Source: Marinobacterium iners (GTDB taxonomy: Bacteria; Pseudomonadota; Gammaproteobacteria; Pseudomonadales; Balneatricaceae). Taken from it: a DNA stretch of 64,000 nt. Positions 1 through 8,777 of this stretch are shown piece by piece (position 1 is the stretch's first letter; each line of letters starts with the position of its first letter). The position numbers were made by a program, and so were the translations under genes. The notes under the pieces were generated by a model. That model ran no database searches. It was not told the DNA's origin and was given only the letters and a program-made list of their open reading frames with translations. The DNA is taken from the NCBI RefSeq assembly GCF_017310015.1, contig NZ_CP022297.1, forward strand, positions 1,240,001 through 1,304,000. Direction: 5' to 3'.

Positions 1-246
1 CTGCTGCAGGACCCACATGTGCGTGAAGAGCTGCACACGGCCATGACGCTGATGGCACAGGTTGCCAAAGGCTCGGCACAAAAGGTGTGTCGCTTAGTGG
101 TGTTGGATACGCCGGCCGAGATCGAAAAAGGTGAGATAACCGACAAGGGCAATTTGAACCAGAGAAAGATGCTTGAAACGCGTGCTGCGGATGTCGAGCG
201 ACTGTATGCGGCGAAGCCGGATGAGCTGGTTCTGAGCATTATTTGA
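1..246 (+). CDS. Feruloyl-CoA-synthase-like acyl-CoA ligase (3' end only)
   Basis: Open from the first base in frame 1 to a TAA at 244-246, so this is the last 81 codons of a gene that starts outside the window. The C-terminal segment with GEITDKGNLNQRKMLE, followed by a VERLYA stretch, resembles the end of AMP-forming ligases of the feruloyl-CoA synthase type, where the ITDKG lysine lies in the mobile C-terminal lid that completes the active site. Such enzymes activate an aromatic acid to its CoA thioester at the cost of ATP. It is followed after 14 bases by mhpF, so it is probably the first visible gene of an aromatic-degradation operon. The substrate cannot be decided from the fragment. 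Confidence 0.6.
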   Translation: MLQDPHVREELHTAMTLMAQVAKGSAQKVCRLVVLDTPAEIEKGEITDKGNLNQRKMLETRAADVERLYAAKPDELVLSII

Positions 247-260
247 TTGGGTGAGAATCA

Positions 261-1172
261 ATGAGCAATAAACTCAAAGCGGTCATCATTGGCCCGGGTA
301 ACATCGGCACCGACCTGCTGATGAAAATGCAGCGTTCCGAGTGGATCGAGCCGGTCTGGATGGTGGGTATCGACCCCGAGTCCGAAGGTCTCAAGCGTGC
401 CGCCGAAATGGGCATCAAGACCTGCGCCACTGGCGTGGACGGCATCCTGCCGCACATCATTGAAGACGATATCCGTGTCGCCTTCGACGCCACCTCCGCC
501 TATGTCCATGCCGAGAACAGCCGCAAGCTGAATGAACTGGGCGTGATCATGGTCGATTTGACCCCCGCCGCCATCGGCCCGTTCTGCATCCCGCCGGTCA
601 ATCTGACCGACCATGCCAAGAACCTGGAGATGAACGTCAACATGGTCACCTGCGGTGGCCAGGCCACCATCCCGATGGTCGCTGCCGTCAGCCGCGTACA
701 GCCGGTTGAATACGGCGAGATCATCGCCACCGTCTCCTCCCGTTCCGTAGGCCCGGGTACCCGTCAGAACATCGACGAATTCACCCGCACCACGGCCGGT
801 GCCGTTGAAAAGGTCGGCGGTGCCAAAGAGGGCAAGGCGATCATCATCATCAACCCGGCCGAGCCACCGCTGATGATGCGTGACACCATCCACTGCCTCA
901 CCGAGAGCGAGCCGGATCAGGCCGCCATCACCGAGTCCGTCCACGCCATGGTGAAAGAGGTGCAGAAATACGTACCGGGTTACACCCTGGTCAACGGCCC
1001 CGTGTTTGATGGCAACAAGGTCTCCTGCTTCATGCAGGTGGAAGGGCTGGGCGACTTCCTGCCCAAGTACGCCGGCAACCTGGACATCATGACGGCTGCT
1101 GGTCTGCGCACCGCCGAGATGTTTGCTGAAGAAGCGGCCAACGGCACCATCACACTGCCGGCACGCGGCTAA
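261..1172 (+). CDS. mhpF: Acetaldehyde dehydrogenase (acylating)
   Basis: 303 residues, the usual length of the MhpF/DmpF/BphJ family. It oxidises acetaldehyde with NAD+ and CoA to acetyl-CoA, the last step of the meta-cleavage pathway. The Rossmann motif GPGNIG is at about residues 11-16 and the catalytic cysteine lies in MVTCGGQAT (C131). The family works as a complex with the aldolase encoded next, channelling the volatile aldehyde. The ATG is preceded by GGTGAGAATCA. The neighbouring aldolase and ferredoxin reductase support a role in aromatic or phenylpropanoid breakdown. Confidence 0.95.
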   Translation: MSNKLKAVIIGPGNIGTDLLMKMQRSEWIEPVWMVGIDPESEGLKRAAEMGIKTCATGVDGILPHIIEDDIRVAFDATSAYVHAENSRKLNELGVIMVDLTPAAIGPFCIPPVNLTDHAKNLEMNVNMVTCGGQATIPMVAAVSRVQPVEYGEIIATVSSRSVGPGTRQNIDEFTRTTAGAVEKVGGAKEGKAIIIINPAEPPLMMRDTIHCLTESEPDQAAITESVHAMVKEVQKYVPGYTLVNGPVFDGNKVSCFMQVEGLGDFLPKYAGNLDIMTAAGLRTAEMFAEEAANGTITLPARG

Positions 1173-1186
1173 GGGGAGAACAGAAC

Positions 1187-2215
1187 ATGAACCTGAACGG
1201 CAAAAAAGTAACCCTGCACGACATGAGCCTGCGCGATGGCATGCATGCCAAGCGCCACCAGATCAGCCTGGACGAAATGGTCAGCATCGCCTCGGCGATG
1301 GACGAGGCGGGCATGCCACTGATCGAAGTCACCCACGGTGACGGCCTCGGCGGTCGCTCACTGAACTACGGCTTCCCGGCCCACAGCGACGAAGAATACC
1401 TCAGCGCCGTCGTGCCCAAGATGAAAAACGCCAAAATCTCCGCGCTGCTGCTGCCGGGGATCGGTACCGTTGACCACCTGAAAATGGCCCGGGACTGCGG
1501 CGTGTCCACCATCCGTGTCGCCACCCACTGCACCGAAGCGGATGTGTCCGAACAGCACATCGGCATGGCCGCCAAAATGGAGATGGACACCGTTGGCTTC
1601 CTGATGATGGCGCACATGGTCAGCCCGGAGAAGATCTTGGAACAGGCCAAACTGATGGTCAGCTACGGTGCCAACTGCATCTACGCCACCGACTCCGCCG
1701 GTTACATGCTGCCGGATGACGTCACCGCCCGCATCGGCCTGCTGCGTGCCGAACTGCCGAAAGAGGTCGAAGTCGGCTTCCACGGTCACCACAACATGGG
1801 CATGGCGATCGCCAACTCCCTGGCGGCGATCGAAGCCGGTGCCTCGCGCATCGACGGCTCCGTTGCGGGTCTGGGTGCCGGTGCCGGCAACACTCCGCTG
1901 GAAGTGTTCTGCGCCGTGCTGGACCGCATGGGTGTGGAAACAGGCGTTGATCTGTACAAGATCATGGACGTGGCGGAAGACCTGATCGTACCGATCATGG
2001 ACCAGCCGATCCGCGTGGACCGCAACGCCCTGACGCTGGGCTATGCCGGTGTGTACTCGTCGTTCCTGCTGTTCGCGGAGCGAGCGGAGAAGAAGTACGG
2101 CATCTCGGCGCGCGACATTCTGGTAGAGCTGGGCCGTCGCGGTACTGTAGGCGGACAGGAAGACATGATTGAAGACCTGGCACTGACCATGGCGAAAGAG
2201 AAGGGGTTGGTCTAA
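1187..2215 (+). CDS. mhpE: 4-hydroxy-2-oxovalerate aldolase
   Basis: 342 residues, a DmpG/MhpE-type class II aldolase. It splits 4-hydroxy-2-oxovalerate to pyruvate and acetaldehyde. The N-terminal LHDMSLRDGMHA holds the conserved Arg16-Asp17 pair and His20. The metal-binding histidines are in GFHGHHNMG (about residues 196-204). The C-terminal third is the helical communication domain that docks onto the dehydrogenase. A GGGGAG ribosome site precedes the ATG. The stop overlaps the start of the next gene by one base (TAATG), indicating translational coupling. Confidence 0.95.
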   Translation: MNLNGKKVTLHDMSLRDGMHAKRHQISLDEMVSIASAMDEAGMPLIEVTHGDGLGGRSLNYGFPAHSDEEYLSAVVPKMKNAKISALLLPGIGTVDHLKMARDCGVSTIRVATHCTEADVSEQHIGMAAKMEMDTVGFLMMAHMVSPEKILEQAKLMVSYGANCIYATDSAGYMLPDDVTARIGLLRAELPKEVEVGFHGHHNMGMAIANSLAAIEAGASRIDGSVAGLGAGAGNTPLEVFCAVLDRMGVETGVDLYKIMDVAEDLIVPIMDQPIRVDRNALTLGYAGVYSSFLLFAERAEKKYGISARDILVELGRRGTVGGQEDMIEDLALTMAKEKGLV

Positions 2216-3204
2216 TGAGTCATGCCGTTACTGTTGATCCGGTTGGAAAAACCTTCGATGTACATGCAGGCGACAGTATTCTGGATGCCGGTCTGAAGGC
2301 TGGGGTTGTGCTCAAGCACAGCTGCCGTGATGGCCAGTGTGGTGAGTGCCGCACTGAGCTGAAGTCAGGACAGGTGGAGTACCCGGAAGGGCTGGAACTG
2401 AGCGAAACCGACAGGGCTGGTACAACCGTGTTGGCCTGTCAGGCTCGACCGCTCAGTGATCTGGTGTTGCACTCGCCTGAAGTAACCAGCTTTGAAGGCG
2501 TAACAGTGCAGAAAGTGGCTGCGCGTGTGATGGGTAAAGAGCCGCTTGCAGACGACGTGGTGAAGCTGACCTGCAAGCTGGCACCGGGAACCGTATTCAA
2601 TTATGTACCCGGACAGTATGTCGATCTGACGATCAAGAATATCGTCACACGCAGTTATTCAATGGCAACTGCTGAGGCCGTGGATGGTTGTATCGAACTG
2701 CATGTGCGGCTGGTGCCGGGAGGTCAGGCGACGCCGATGATCTTTGAAGAGGTTCAGCTCAAGAACGTGGTGACGATCGAGGGGCCGTTCGGCACCTTCT
2801 ATCTGCGTGACAGTGATGCCTCTGCCATCTTTTTGGCCAGTGGAACCGGTTTTGCACCGATCAAGGCTTTGATGGAACAGTTGATCGCCAGCGGCAGCGG
2901 GCGTCGGGTGCATCTGTATTGGGGTGGGCGTGCTGCGCAGGATCTGTACATGGACCACCTCTGCCGTCAATGGCAAGCTGAACTGGACTGGTTTGAGTAC
3001 ACACCTGTACTGTCAGATGATATATCCGGGTGGAGTGGCCGTACGGGATTTGTGCATGCAGCTGTCATTGAAGACTATTCGGATCTGTCTTCACATCAGG
3101 TGTATGCCTGCGGTGCACCTGTTGTGATCGACTCAGCTCGACGTGATTTCACAGCAAAATGTGGTCTGCAGGAAAGCAATTTCTTTGCAGATGCCTTCGT
3201 ATAG
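2215..3204 (+). CDS. 2Fe-2S/FAD/NAD(P)H oxidoreductase (oxygenase reductase)
   Basis: 329 residues with three domains in order: a plant-type 2Fe-2S ferredoxin (C37, C42, C45 and C75), an FAD domain with the RSYS motif (R146-S149), and an NAD(P)-binding domain with GTGFAP near 210-215 and a late CGAP motif. This is the layout of DmpP/phenol hydroxylase P5 and related electron-transfer components that feed a diiron or Rieske oxygenase. No oxygenase lies immediately beside it here; it may be in the part of the operon upstream of the window. It is coupled to mhpE by a one-base overlap. A CDP-deoxyglucoseen-reductase-like annotation is also possible, but the context favours aromatic hydroxylation. 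Confidence 0.85.
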   Translation: MSHAVTVDPVGKTFDVHAGDSILDAGLKAGVVLKHSCRDGQCGECRTELKSGQVEYPEGLELSETDRAGTTVLACQARPLSDLVLHSPEVTSFEGVTVQKVAARVMGKEPLADDVVKLTCKLAPGTVFNYVPGQYVDLTIKNIVTRSYSMATAEAVDGCIELHVRLVPGGQATPMIFEEVQLKNVVTIEGPFGTFYLRDSDASAIFLASGTGFAPIKALMEQLIASGSGRRVHLYWGGRAAQDLYMDHLCRQWQAELDWFEYTPVLSDDISGWSGRTGFVHAAVIEDYSDLSSHQVYACGAPVVIDSARRDFTAKCGLQESNFFADAFV

Positions 3205-3296
3205 CGGTTTTGACTGATCCCATTATCTCGCACCTGAACCAAAGTTGATTATCAAATAGTGAACTTAGTGTTGCATTAATGGTGCGTATGTAGAAA

Positions 3297-3315
3297 ATAC
3301 AGTACTGTACTGTAT
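3297..3315. promoter_or_regulatory. Palindromic candidate operator upstream of TRAP operon
   Basis: ATACAGTA-CTG-TACTGTAT is a perfect 8-bp inverted repeat around a 3-base centre, 34 bases before the dctP start. Its size and place fit a binding site for a dimeric regulator. The protein is unknown; the only nearby regulator is the TetR protein at 6268-6861, whose own promoter carries a different palindrome. Confidence 0.5.
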
Positions 3316-3348
3316 GTAAAAAACATAAAAACAAACGGAGCCATAGCG

Positions 3349-4389
3349 ATGTCATTATTGAAAAAATCCACGCTGTTCAAAGCCACCATTGCTGTTACTG
3401 GTGCGTTGTTGACCTCCACAGCTTTTGCGGCAGAGGTGACCCTGCGTTACAACCAGTGGTTCCCATCGCAGCACTGGTCACAGAAAGACGGCCTCTATAA
3501 GTACTTTGAAGAGATCGAAAAAGTGACAGAAGGGCGTGTCAAGGTACAGCCATCCGCCAAGCCGTTGGCCCCTCCGACTCGTAACTACCAGGCCGTTGTA
3601 TCTGGCATTGCTGACCTGGCCTGGGGGCCTCATGGCTATGCGCCGGGTGCTTTCCCGTTGACTGAGATGGTTGAATTTCCGTTCACCAATATTGATGCAG
3701 GCGTCAGCTCGGCAGCATATTGGCGTGCATATGAAAAGTATTTCAAGGCAGCAGGGATGCATGACAATGTGCATACGCTGGCTGTACATGTGACATCCGG
3801 CGGCAATCTACATATGAAGTCGAGCCCGGTTGTTAATCCTGCAGACCTTAGCGGTAAAAAAATTCGTGTCCAGACCAGTGTTGTAGGCGATGCCTTGACC
3901 ACGCTTGGTGCGGTGCCCATTTCAGGCTCTTTGTCCGAGCTTCGGGAGTTTCTGTCCAGAGGAATTATTGACGGAACCACGCTCTCGGATGAGTTGCTGA
4001 CTGGGTTCAAAGTAGATAACTACGTTGAGCACATTACACAAATACCGGGTGGCATATTCACAAACAGTACCTTTGTAATTGTGAACAAAGACAAGTGGGA
4101 CCAGATAAGCCCTGCAGACCAGAAAGCAATTATGGATATTTCCGGAGAGAAACTGGCCGTGCGCATGGGATCTCTTTGGCATGAAAACGATGTTCTGGCA
4201 CGTGCACAGCTTAAGGAGCGGCTGGGTGAAAATTATAAAGAAGCAGGCGAAGAGCTGAATGCAGCAATCGACAAGGCTTTTGAACCGGTGCGCGCTGACT
4301 GGTTCGATAAGGCGGAAGCCAATGGTGTTGATGGTAAGGCAGCTTTTGATTTCTACATGAACGAGATTAAACGTCTGAACTCTAAATGA
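3349..4389 (+). CDS. dctP: TRAP transporter substrate-binding protein (DctP family)
   Basis: 346 residues. The N-terminus MSLLKKSTLF with a hydrophobic stretch and TSTAFA|AEV is a Sec signal peptide, probably cut after residue 27. The mature part is a DctP-family periplasmic binding protein for an organic acid, with KKIRVQTSVVG carrying the arginine that in this family contacts the substrate carboxylate. It is followed by small and large TRAP permease genes, so the module is a complete Na+-driven importer. Position behind the meta-pathway genes suggests an aromatic or phenylpropanoid acid, but that is inference. An AACGGAG ribosome site precedes the ATG. Confidence 0.92.
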   Translation: MSLLKKSTLFKATIAVTGALLTSTAFAAEVTLRYNQWFPSQHWSQKDGLYKYFEEIEKVTEGRVKVQPSAKPLAPPTRNYQAVVSGIADLAWGPHGYAPGAFPLTEMVEFPFTNIDAGVSSAAYWRAYEKYFKAAGMHDNVHTLAVHVTSGGNLHMKSSPVVNPADLSGKKIRVQTSVVGDALTTLGAVPISGSLSELREFLSRGIIDGTTLSDELLTGFKVDNYVEHITQIPGGIFTNSTFVIVNKDKWDQISPADQKAIMDISGEKLAVRMGSLWHENDVLARAQLKERLGENYKEAGEELNAAIDKAFEPVRADWFDKAEANGVDGKAAFDFYMNEIKRLNSK

Positions 4390-4391
4390 GG

Positions 4392-4421
4392 ATAAGGGCC
4401 ATGCTGGTGCATGGCCCTTAT
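4392..4421 (+). promoter_or_regulatory. Intercistronic hairpin between dctP and dctQ
   Basis: A perfect 12-bp inverted repeat (ATAAGGGCCATG, six-base loop, CATGGCCCTTAT) begins three bases after the dctP stop. No T-run follows, so it is not a classical terminator. More likely it protects or attenuates the 3' end of the dctP message, giving more binding protein than permease. Its presence also argues against translation of dctQ from the overlapping ATG at 4386. Confidence 0.7.
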
Positions 4422-4433
4422 ACAGGGTTTCTT

Positions 4434-4904
4434 ATGAGTATGTCCTTGTTGAAGGTGTTGGATTACATCTGTTCGAAGATATCAATGTTATCTCTTGTTG
4501 TTATGGCTGGGATAACCTTTGCAGATGTATTCGGACGTGTTTTCTTCAATAGTCCCATTGGTTTTGCTTATGAAGTGGTAGGTATATGCCTTGCGGTTTG
4601 TTTTTACTCGGGCTTGTATCATGTCCATAAAAAAAGAAAGCATGTCAAGATTGATTTGCTTGAAAATATATTCAAAGGCAAGACTGGAATATTTCTCGCG
4701 TGGTTCAGTTATATCATAGAGGTCGTTTTCTTTTCGGCCCTTGTTTATATGGTTTATATACAGGCTAAAGAGTCCAGGTTGTTTGGGGATGTGTTCATGT
4801 TCCTTGGATTGGAAAAGTGGATAATATTGGCGGTTATGGCTGGTTTTGCAATGGTTGCATTGATCAGTCTTTTGGTTGTTTACCCCGATAATAATCAGGA
4901 ATAA
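4434..4904 (+). CDS. dctQ: TRAP transporter small permease (DctQ family)
   Basis: 156 residues from the ATG at 4434. The frame is open from 4386, but that start would overlap the dctP stop and read through the strong hairpin, and the family usually starts just before the first membrane helix, as MSMSLLKVLDYICSK does. Four membrane segments can be seen. The first carries the typical DctQ stretch TFADVFGRVFFNSP. The subunit forms the membrane complex with DctM, here encoded 11 bases downstream. Confidence 0.85.
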   Translation: MSMSLLKVLDYICSKISMLSLVVMAGITFADVFGRVFFNSPIGFAYEVVGICLAVCFYSGLYHVHKKRKHVKIDLLENIFKGKTGIFLAWFSYIIEVVFFSALVYMVYIQAKESRLFGDVFMFLGLEKWIILAVMAGFAMVALISLLVVYPDNNQE

Positions 4905-4915
4905 CAGGCGAAATT

Positions 4916-6202
4916 ATGGTAATGCTTATAGCTTTTCTTTCACTTCTTTTCCTGTTGTTTATTCGTGTACCTATAGCAATATCGACGGGTGTAGTCGGTG
5001 TGCTTGGCCTGGCATATTATCAGGGTTGGTCGCCAGCAATGAGCCAGCTGGGCATGATTGCAACGGAAACGGTACTTTCCTATGAGTTTTCGGTTATTCC
5101 GTTATTTATTCTTATGGGTAACATCATCAGTCGCTCAGGCCTGGCTGATGAGTTATACAATGCCACTCATGCGTTGGTAGGTCATCTTAAAGGGGGCCTT
5201 GCAATCACGACGATTGGTGCGTCAGGCGGTTTCAGTACTTTCTGTGGTTCCAGTTTTGCCACAGCTGCAACCATGACGCGTATTGCATACCCTCAGATGA
5301 AAAGATTCGGTTACAGCGATGGCCTTGCAACCGGATCCATTGCTGCGGGCGGGACTCTGGGTATTCTTATACCACCCTCCATTGCGCTGGTGTTCTACGG
5401 TATTATTACCGAAACTGATATTGGCAAGCTTTTCGTGGCAGGTGTTATACCCGGTATTCTAGGTGTCATCTTTTACGTTGCAGCTGTACTTTTTGTCGTT
5501 CATGTTCTGAAAGATAAATGTTCGGATGCGAGTGAAGCGACACTTAAAGAGAAGCTGTTGGCCATTCGGCAGTTGTGGGCCTTCACTCTATTGATTTTTA
5601 TCGTATTGGGTGGGATCTACTTTGGGCTTTTCTCTCCGACAGAAGCGGCTGGTGTGGGATCTGTCGGCGCCATACTGATTACGTTGATCAGAGGACGAAT
5701 GAGTTGGCAGAAAATGCGAGATGCGCTTGAGGATACAGCCGCAACTACAGTTGCGCTTGTGGCTATTCTGATCGGGTCGCTGATATTTGCAAACCTGGTT
5801 AATGTGTCCAATCTTCCATTTACCATCGTTCAATGGATGGAAAGTCTGAACCTGGGTCTGATGGGCGTCCTGCTTTTAATCCTGATGATCTATTTTGTTC
5901 TTGGAGCTGTTCTTGAATCCATTTCAATGCTGCTGTTAACAGTGCCGGTTTTTTATCCCATCGTTGAAGGAATGGGGATGGACCTTATCTGGTTCGGTAT
6001 CATTGTGGTAATTGCAACAGAAATCAGCTTGATTACTCCCCCGGTAGGACTGAACGTATTTGTACTCAAGTCAGTAGTGCCTGACGTTGATCTTAAAGTG
6101 ATATTTAAAGGGGTGTTCCCGTTCCTTGTCGCTGATATTTTAAGATTGGCACTTATTATTCTGTTCCCTGCGCTTTCTTTGGTTCTGGTTGAAATGATGT
6201 AG
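4916..6202 (+). CDS. dctM: TRAP transporter large permease (DctM family)
   Basis: 428 residues, strongly hydrophobic, with about a dozen membrane segments as expected for DctM, the channel-forming subunit of TRAP importers. Family signatures include SGGFSTFCGSSFATAATM near residue 105 and the repeated GILIPPS and TPPVGLNVFVLK motifs in the two inverted halves. It completes the three-gene importer and is followed by a rho-independent terminator. Confidence 0.92.
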   Translation: MVMLIAFLSLLFLLFIRVPIAISTGVVGVLGLAYYQGWSPAMSQLGMIATETVLSYEFSVIPLFILMGNIISRSGLADELYNATHALVGHLKGGLAITTIGASGGFSTFCGSSFATAATMTRIAYPQMKRFGYSDGLATGSIAAGGTLGILIPPSIALVFYGIITETDIGKLFVAGVIPGILGVIFYVAAVLFVVHVLKDKCSDASEATLKEKLLAIRQLWAFTLLIFIVLGGIYFGLFSPTEAAGVGSVGAILITLIRGRMSWQKMRDALEDTAATTVALVAILIGSLIFANLVNVSNLPFTIVQWMESLNLGLMGVLLLILMIYFVLGAVLESISMLLLTVPVFYPIVEGMGMDLIWFGIIVVIATEISLITPPVGLNVFVLKSVVPDVDLKVIFKGVFPFLVADILRLALIILFPALSLVLVEMM

Positions 6203-6231
6203 CTCCTGCGACGCCAATGGTTTTGGAACCG

Positions 6232-6259
6232 AGCCACCTCTCAATGAGGTGGCTTTTTT
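6232..6259 (+). terminator. Rho-independent terminator after dctM
   Basis: AGCCACCTC, five-base loop, GAGGTGGCT, running into a T6 tract (6254-6259). It ends the plus-strand aromatic/TRAP transcription unit just before the converging tetR gene. Confidence 0.85.
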
Positions 6260-6267
6260 GTAGCAGG

Positions 6268-6861
6268 TTAGAGGTTTCTGAATTTGCAGTCAGACAGCGG
6301 GCAGTTGTCTGCCAGAAAGTGGGCTATGCGCTGAGCCCGTTCCTTGCGGACTTCCTCAGAAGAGAAGGGATCGACCAGAGATGTGGCAATCAGGAAAGAA
6401 TATACCAGGTGTGCGAGATCATTCGCCTGACTGCTGGTGTGGCCAAGGTCGATAAATAATCCTTCGATGAAGCCGATTCTGTAGCTGTCTACTTCATTCA
6501 CGGCAGCACGTGCAATTTCATCGCGCCGACCCCAGGCCCGAAGGGATATTTCAATTGATGCTGCTTCCTGGGCTTTATCGCCTTTCAAGGGAAGTGACAT
6601 CAGCTCCATCAACTGCTCTTTACTGTCCTGGGATTTCTGTTTCAGGCTATCGATGACGGCTTCAGTCGCTTTCAGCCTCCAGGTGTCCAGTATCGCTTGA
6701 AGCAGTTCTTTTCTGCTGTCAAAGTGGTAGTAGAAGCTGCCGCGCGTAATTTTCAGCTTCTTGGCAAGATTGTCCACGCGCACCATGTCTATGCCACTAG
6801 TGGCAAGCACTTTAGTGGCTGCATTTATCCAGTCGTTGCGTGATAAGCGCTTGGTAGCCAT
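6268..6861 (-). CDS. TetR/AcrR family transcriptional regulator
   Basis: 197 residues. The N-terminal helix-turn-helix lies at about residues 28-56 (AKKLKITRGSFYYHF followed by DSRKELL), typical of TetR proteins; the remaining part would be the ligand-binding and dimerisation domain. It converges with the TRAP operon and lies downstream of the sulfide operon on the same strand. Its promoter region carries two copies of a TAGTSACTA palindrome, suggesting autoregulation. Whether it controls the TRAP genes, the sulfur genes or something else cannot be read from the sequence. Confidence 0.9.
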   Translation of the reverse strand: MATKRLSRNDWINAATKVLATSGIDMVRVDNLAKKLKITRGSFYYHFDSRKELLQAILDTWRLKATEAVIDSLKQKSQDSKEQLMELMSLPLKGDKAQEAASIEISLRAWGRRDEIARAAVNEVDSYRIGFIEGLFIDLGHTSSQANDLAHLVYSFLIATSLVDPFSSEEVRKERAQRIAHFLADNCPLSDCKFRNL

Positions 6862-6876
6862 AGTACTGATTGATCC

Positions 6877-6932
6877 CTAGTCACTGTCCCAAATGATATG
6901 AGTATACAGCTTATAGGCAATATAGTGACTAG
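6877..6932. promoter_or_regulatory. Two palindromic sites in the tetR promoter
   Basis: CTAGTCACT (6877-6885) and AGTGACTAG (6924-6932) are exact reverse complements 38 bases apart. Each contains an AGT-N-ACT core that is itself palindromic. They lie 16 to 71 bases before the tetR start codon, where a TetR repressor would bind its own promoter. Confidence 0.5.
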
Positions 6933-7013
6933 GCTGAATCTATTTCAGATAGAATTCATATTAAACAACGGGATATATCAGTCCACGTAAAGTCCATATG
7001 TGTATGTTTTGGA

Positions 7014-8744
7014 TCAATTGTTGTCGCATGGCTGGCTCGTTGCCCGCAACTTCTCCCACGCTGCATACTGGCTCAGGAAAATCTCACCACTCAAGTCGTG
7101 TAGAAAGTGAGTGTCCTTGAGCTTGTCCATAACCGGCCCCTTGACTTCCGACAGGTGGAATTTCACACCGCTATCCATCAAGCGCTGATTAATCGCCTCA
7201 AGACTTTCAAGTGCCGAGGCGTCGATCAGGTTGACGGCCGGGCACATCAGTACAAGGTGTCGCAGCTCCGGGTTGCGTGCCACCTGATCATAGATGAGAT
7301 CTTCCAGATAGCGGGCATTGGCAAAGTAGAGGCTTTCATCCACACGCAGGGTGAGGATGTGCTGCTCGGTTTCGACCTGGTGTCGGTCGATATTACGGAA
7401 ATGCTCTGTACCGGGTACTCGACCCACAATGGCACTGTGTGGTTTGCTGGTGCGATACAGGTAAAGCAGCACAGACAGGCCGACACCGGCGATGATGCCC
7501 AGCTCAACGCCATGTACCAGGGTCAGCACAATGGTGGCGAGCATGGCAGCGAAATCACTGCGTGAGTAGGCCCAGGTTCGTTTGAGTGCCCCCAGGTCAA
7601 CCAATGACAGGACTGCTACGATGATGGTGGCCGCCAGCGTTGCCTTGGGCAGGAAAAAAATCAGGGGTGTCAGTACCAGTGTAGCCATTGCGATGCCGAC
7701 TGCCGTGAAGGCACCCGCGGCGGGTGTTTCGGCACCGGCATCAAAGTTGACCACTGAACGTGAGAAACCGCCGGTTACAGGGAAGCCACCGGACGCTGCA
7801 GCGGCAATGTTGGATGCGCCAAGCCCCACCAGTTCCTGATCCGGGTCGATTCGCTGTCGTCGTTTGGCTGCCAGCGTTTGCGCGACTGAAACAGATTCAA
7901 CAAAGCCGACAATGCTGATTAAAAGGGCGGATACAAACAGCTGCTTCCAAAGTTCCAGATCAAAAGAGGGCAGGGTCAGCCCTGGCAGCCCTGAAGGCAC
8001 CTGTCCGACAACCTTCACGCCCTGTGCCTGCAGATCCAGTCCCCAGACAGCCAGTGTAGTGGCAACAACAGCCAGCACAGGCCCTGCCTTGGCGATAATG
8101 TCGGCAAGGCGAGGACCCAGCCCCACTTTCACCAGCAGAGGCTTGAGTTGCTTGCGCACCCAGAACAGAAAGGCGGTGGCGCTCACCCCGATGATCAGCG
8201 TTGGCAAGTTGATATGCGCCAGCTGGCCCGCCAGCGCCATCAGGATATCAAGCAGATTGTGACCGCCGGCATCGACACCCAGTATGTGTTTGAGCTGGCT
8301 GGCTGCGATGATCAGGCCGGAGGCGGTGATAAAGCCCGAGATGACCGGGTGGCTGAGAAAATTGGCCAGAATACCGAGACGAAACAGCCCCATCAGGATC
8401 AGGATGACACCGGACAAAAATGCCAGTGCGATGGCCGCTGCCAGATATTCAGCTGTACCGGCCAACGCCAAATTGCCCACCGCAGCGGCAGTCATCAGTG
8501 AAACCACCGCCACAGGCCCCACCGCCAGGGTGCGGCTGGTACCAAAAATGGCATACGCCACCAGCGGCAGGATGCTGGCATACAAGCCGACTTCCGGCGG
8601 CAGCCCGGCCAGCAGGGCGTAGGCCAGCGACTGGGGGATCAGCATGATCGTGACGATCACGGCAGCCACCAGGTCGCTGGTCAGGGTTTCACGGTTGTAG
8701 ACCTTGAGCCACTGTAATATGGGCAAGTAGCGTTGCAACATCAA
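7014..8744 (-). CDS. SulP family anion permease with STAS domain
   Basis: 576 residues. The N-terminal three quarters is an SLC26/SulP membrane domain beginning with LPILQWLKVYN and the QSLAYALLAGLPPEVGLYAS signature near residues 38-57. The C-terminal part from about residue 445 is a soluble STAS domain. SulP proteins move sulfate, bicarbonate or other anions. Here it is the last gene after persulfide dioxygenase and SQR, so it may export or exchange the sulfite, sulfate or thiosulfate formed from sulfide. The substrate is inference. It lies 33 bases after the SQR stop. Confidence 0.88.
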   Translation of the reverse strand: MMLQRYLPILQWLKVYNRETLTSDLVAAVIVTIMLIPQSLAYALLAGLPPEVGLYASILPLVAYAIFGTSRTLAVGPVAVVSLMTAAAVGNLALAGTAEYLAAAIALAFLSGVILILMGLFRLGILANFLSHPVISGFITASGLIIAASQLKHILGVDAGGHNLLDILMALAGQLAHINLPTLIIGVSATAFLFWVRKQLKPLLVKVGLGPRLADIIAKAGPVLAVVATTLAVWGLDLQAQGVKVVGQVPSGLPGLTLPSFDLELWKQLFVSALLISIVGFVESVSVAQTLAAKRRQRIDPDQELVGLGASNIAAAASGGFPVTGGFSRSVVNFDAGAETPAAGAFTAVGIAMATLVLTPLIFFLPKATLAATIIVAVLSLVDLGALKRTWAYSRSDFAAMLATIVLTLVHGVELGIIAGVGLSVLLYLYRTSKPHSAIVGRVPGTEHFRNIDRHQVETEQHILTLRVDESLYFANARYLEDLIYDQVARNPELRHLVLMCPAVNLIDASALESLEAINQRLMDSGVKFHLSEVKGPVMDKLKDTHFLHDLSGEIFLSQYAAWEKLRATSQPCDNN

Positions 8745-8777
8745 TCAGGCTTCCTGAGTCAGGGGGCTGTATAGGTG

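Noticed and set aside
258..944. Long minus-strand frame opposite mhpF
   Set aside because: Low-complexity Asp/Gly/His-rich product typical of the antisense of a GC-rich gene; mhpF is certain.
4386..4433. Upstream start for dctQ at the ATGA overlap with dctP
   Set aside because: It would place the strong 12-bp hairpin inside the coding sequence and add 16 residues not typical of DctQ; the ATG at 4434 fits better.
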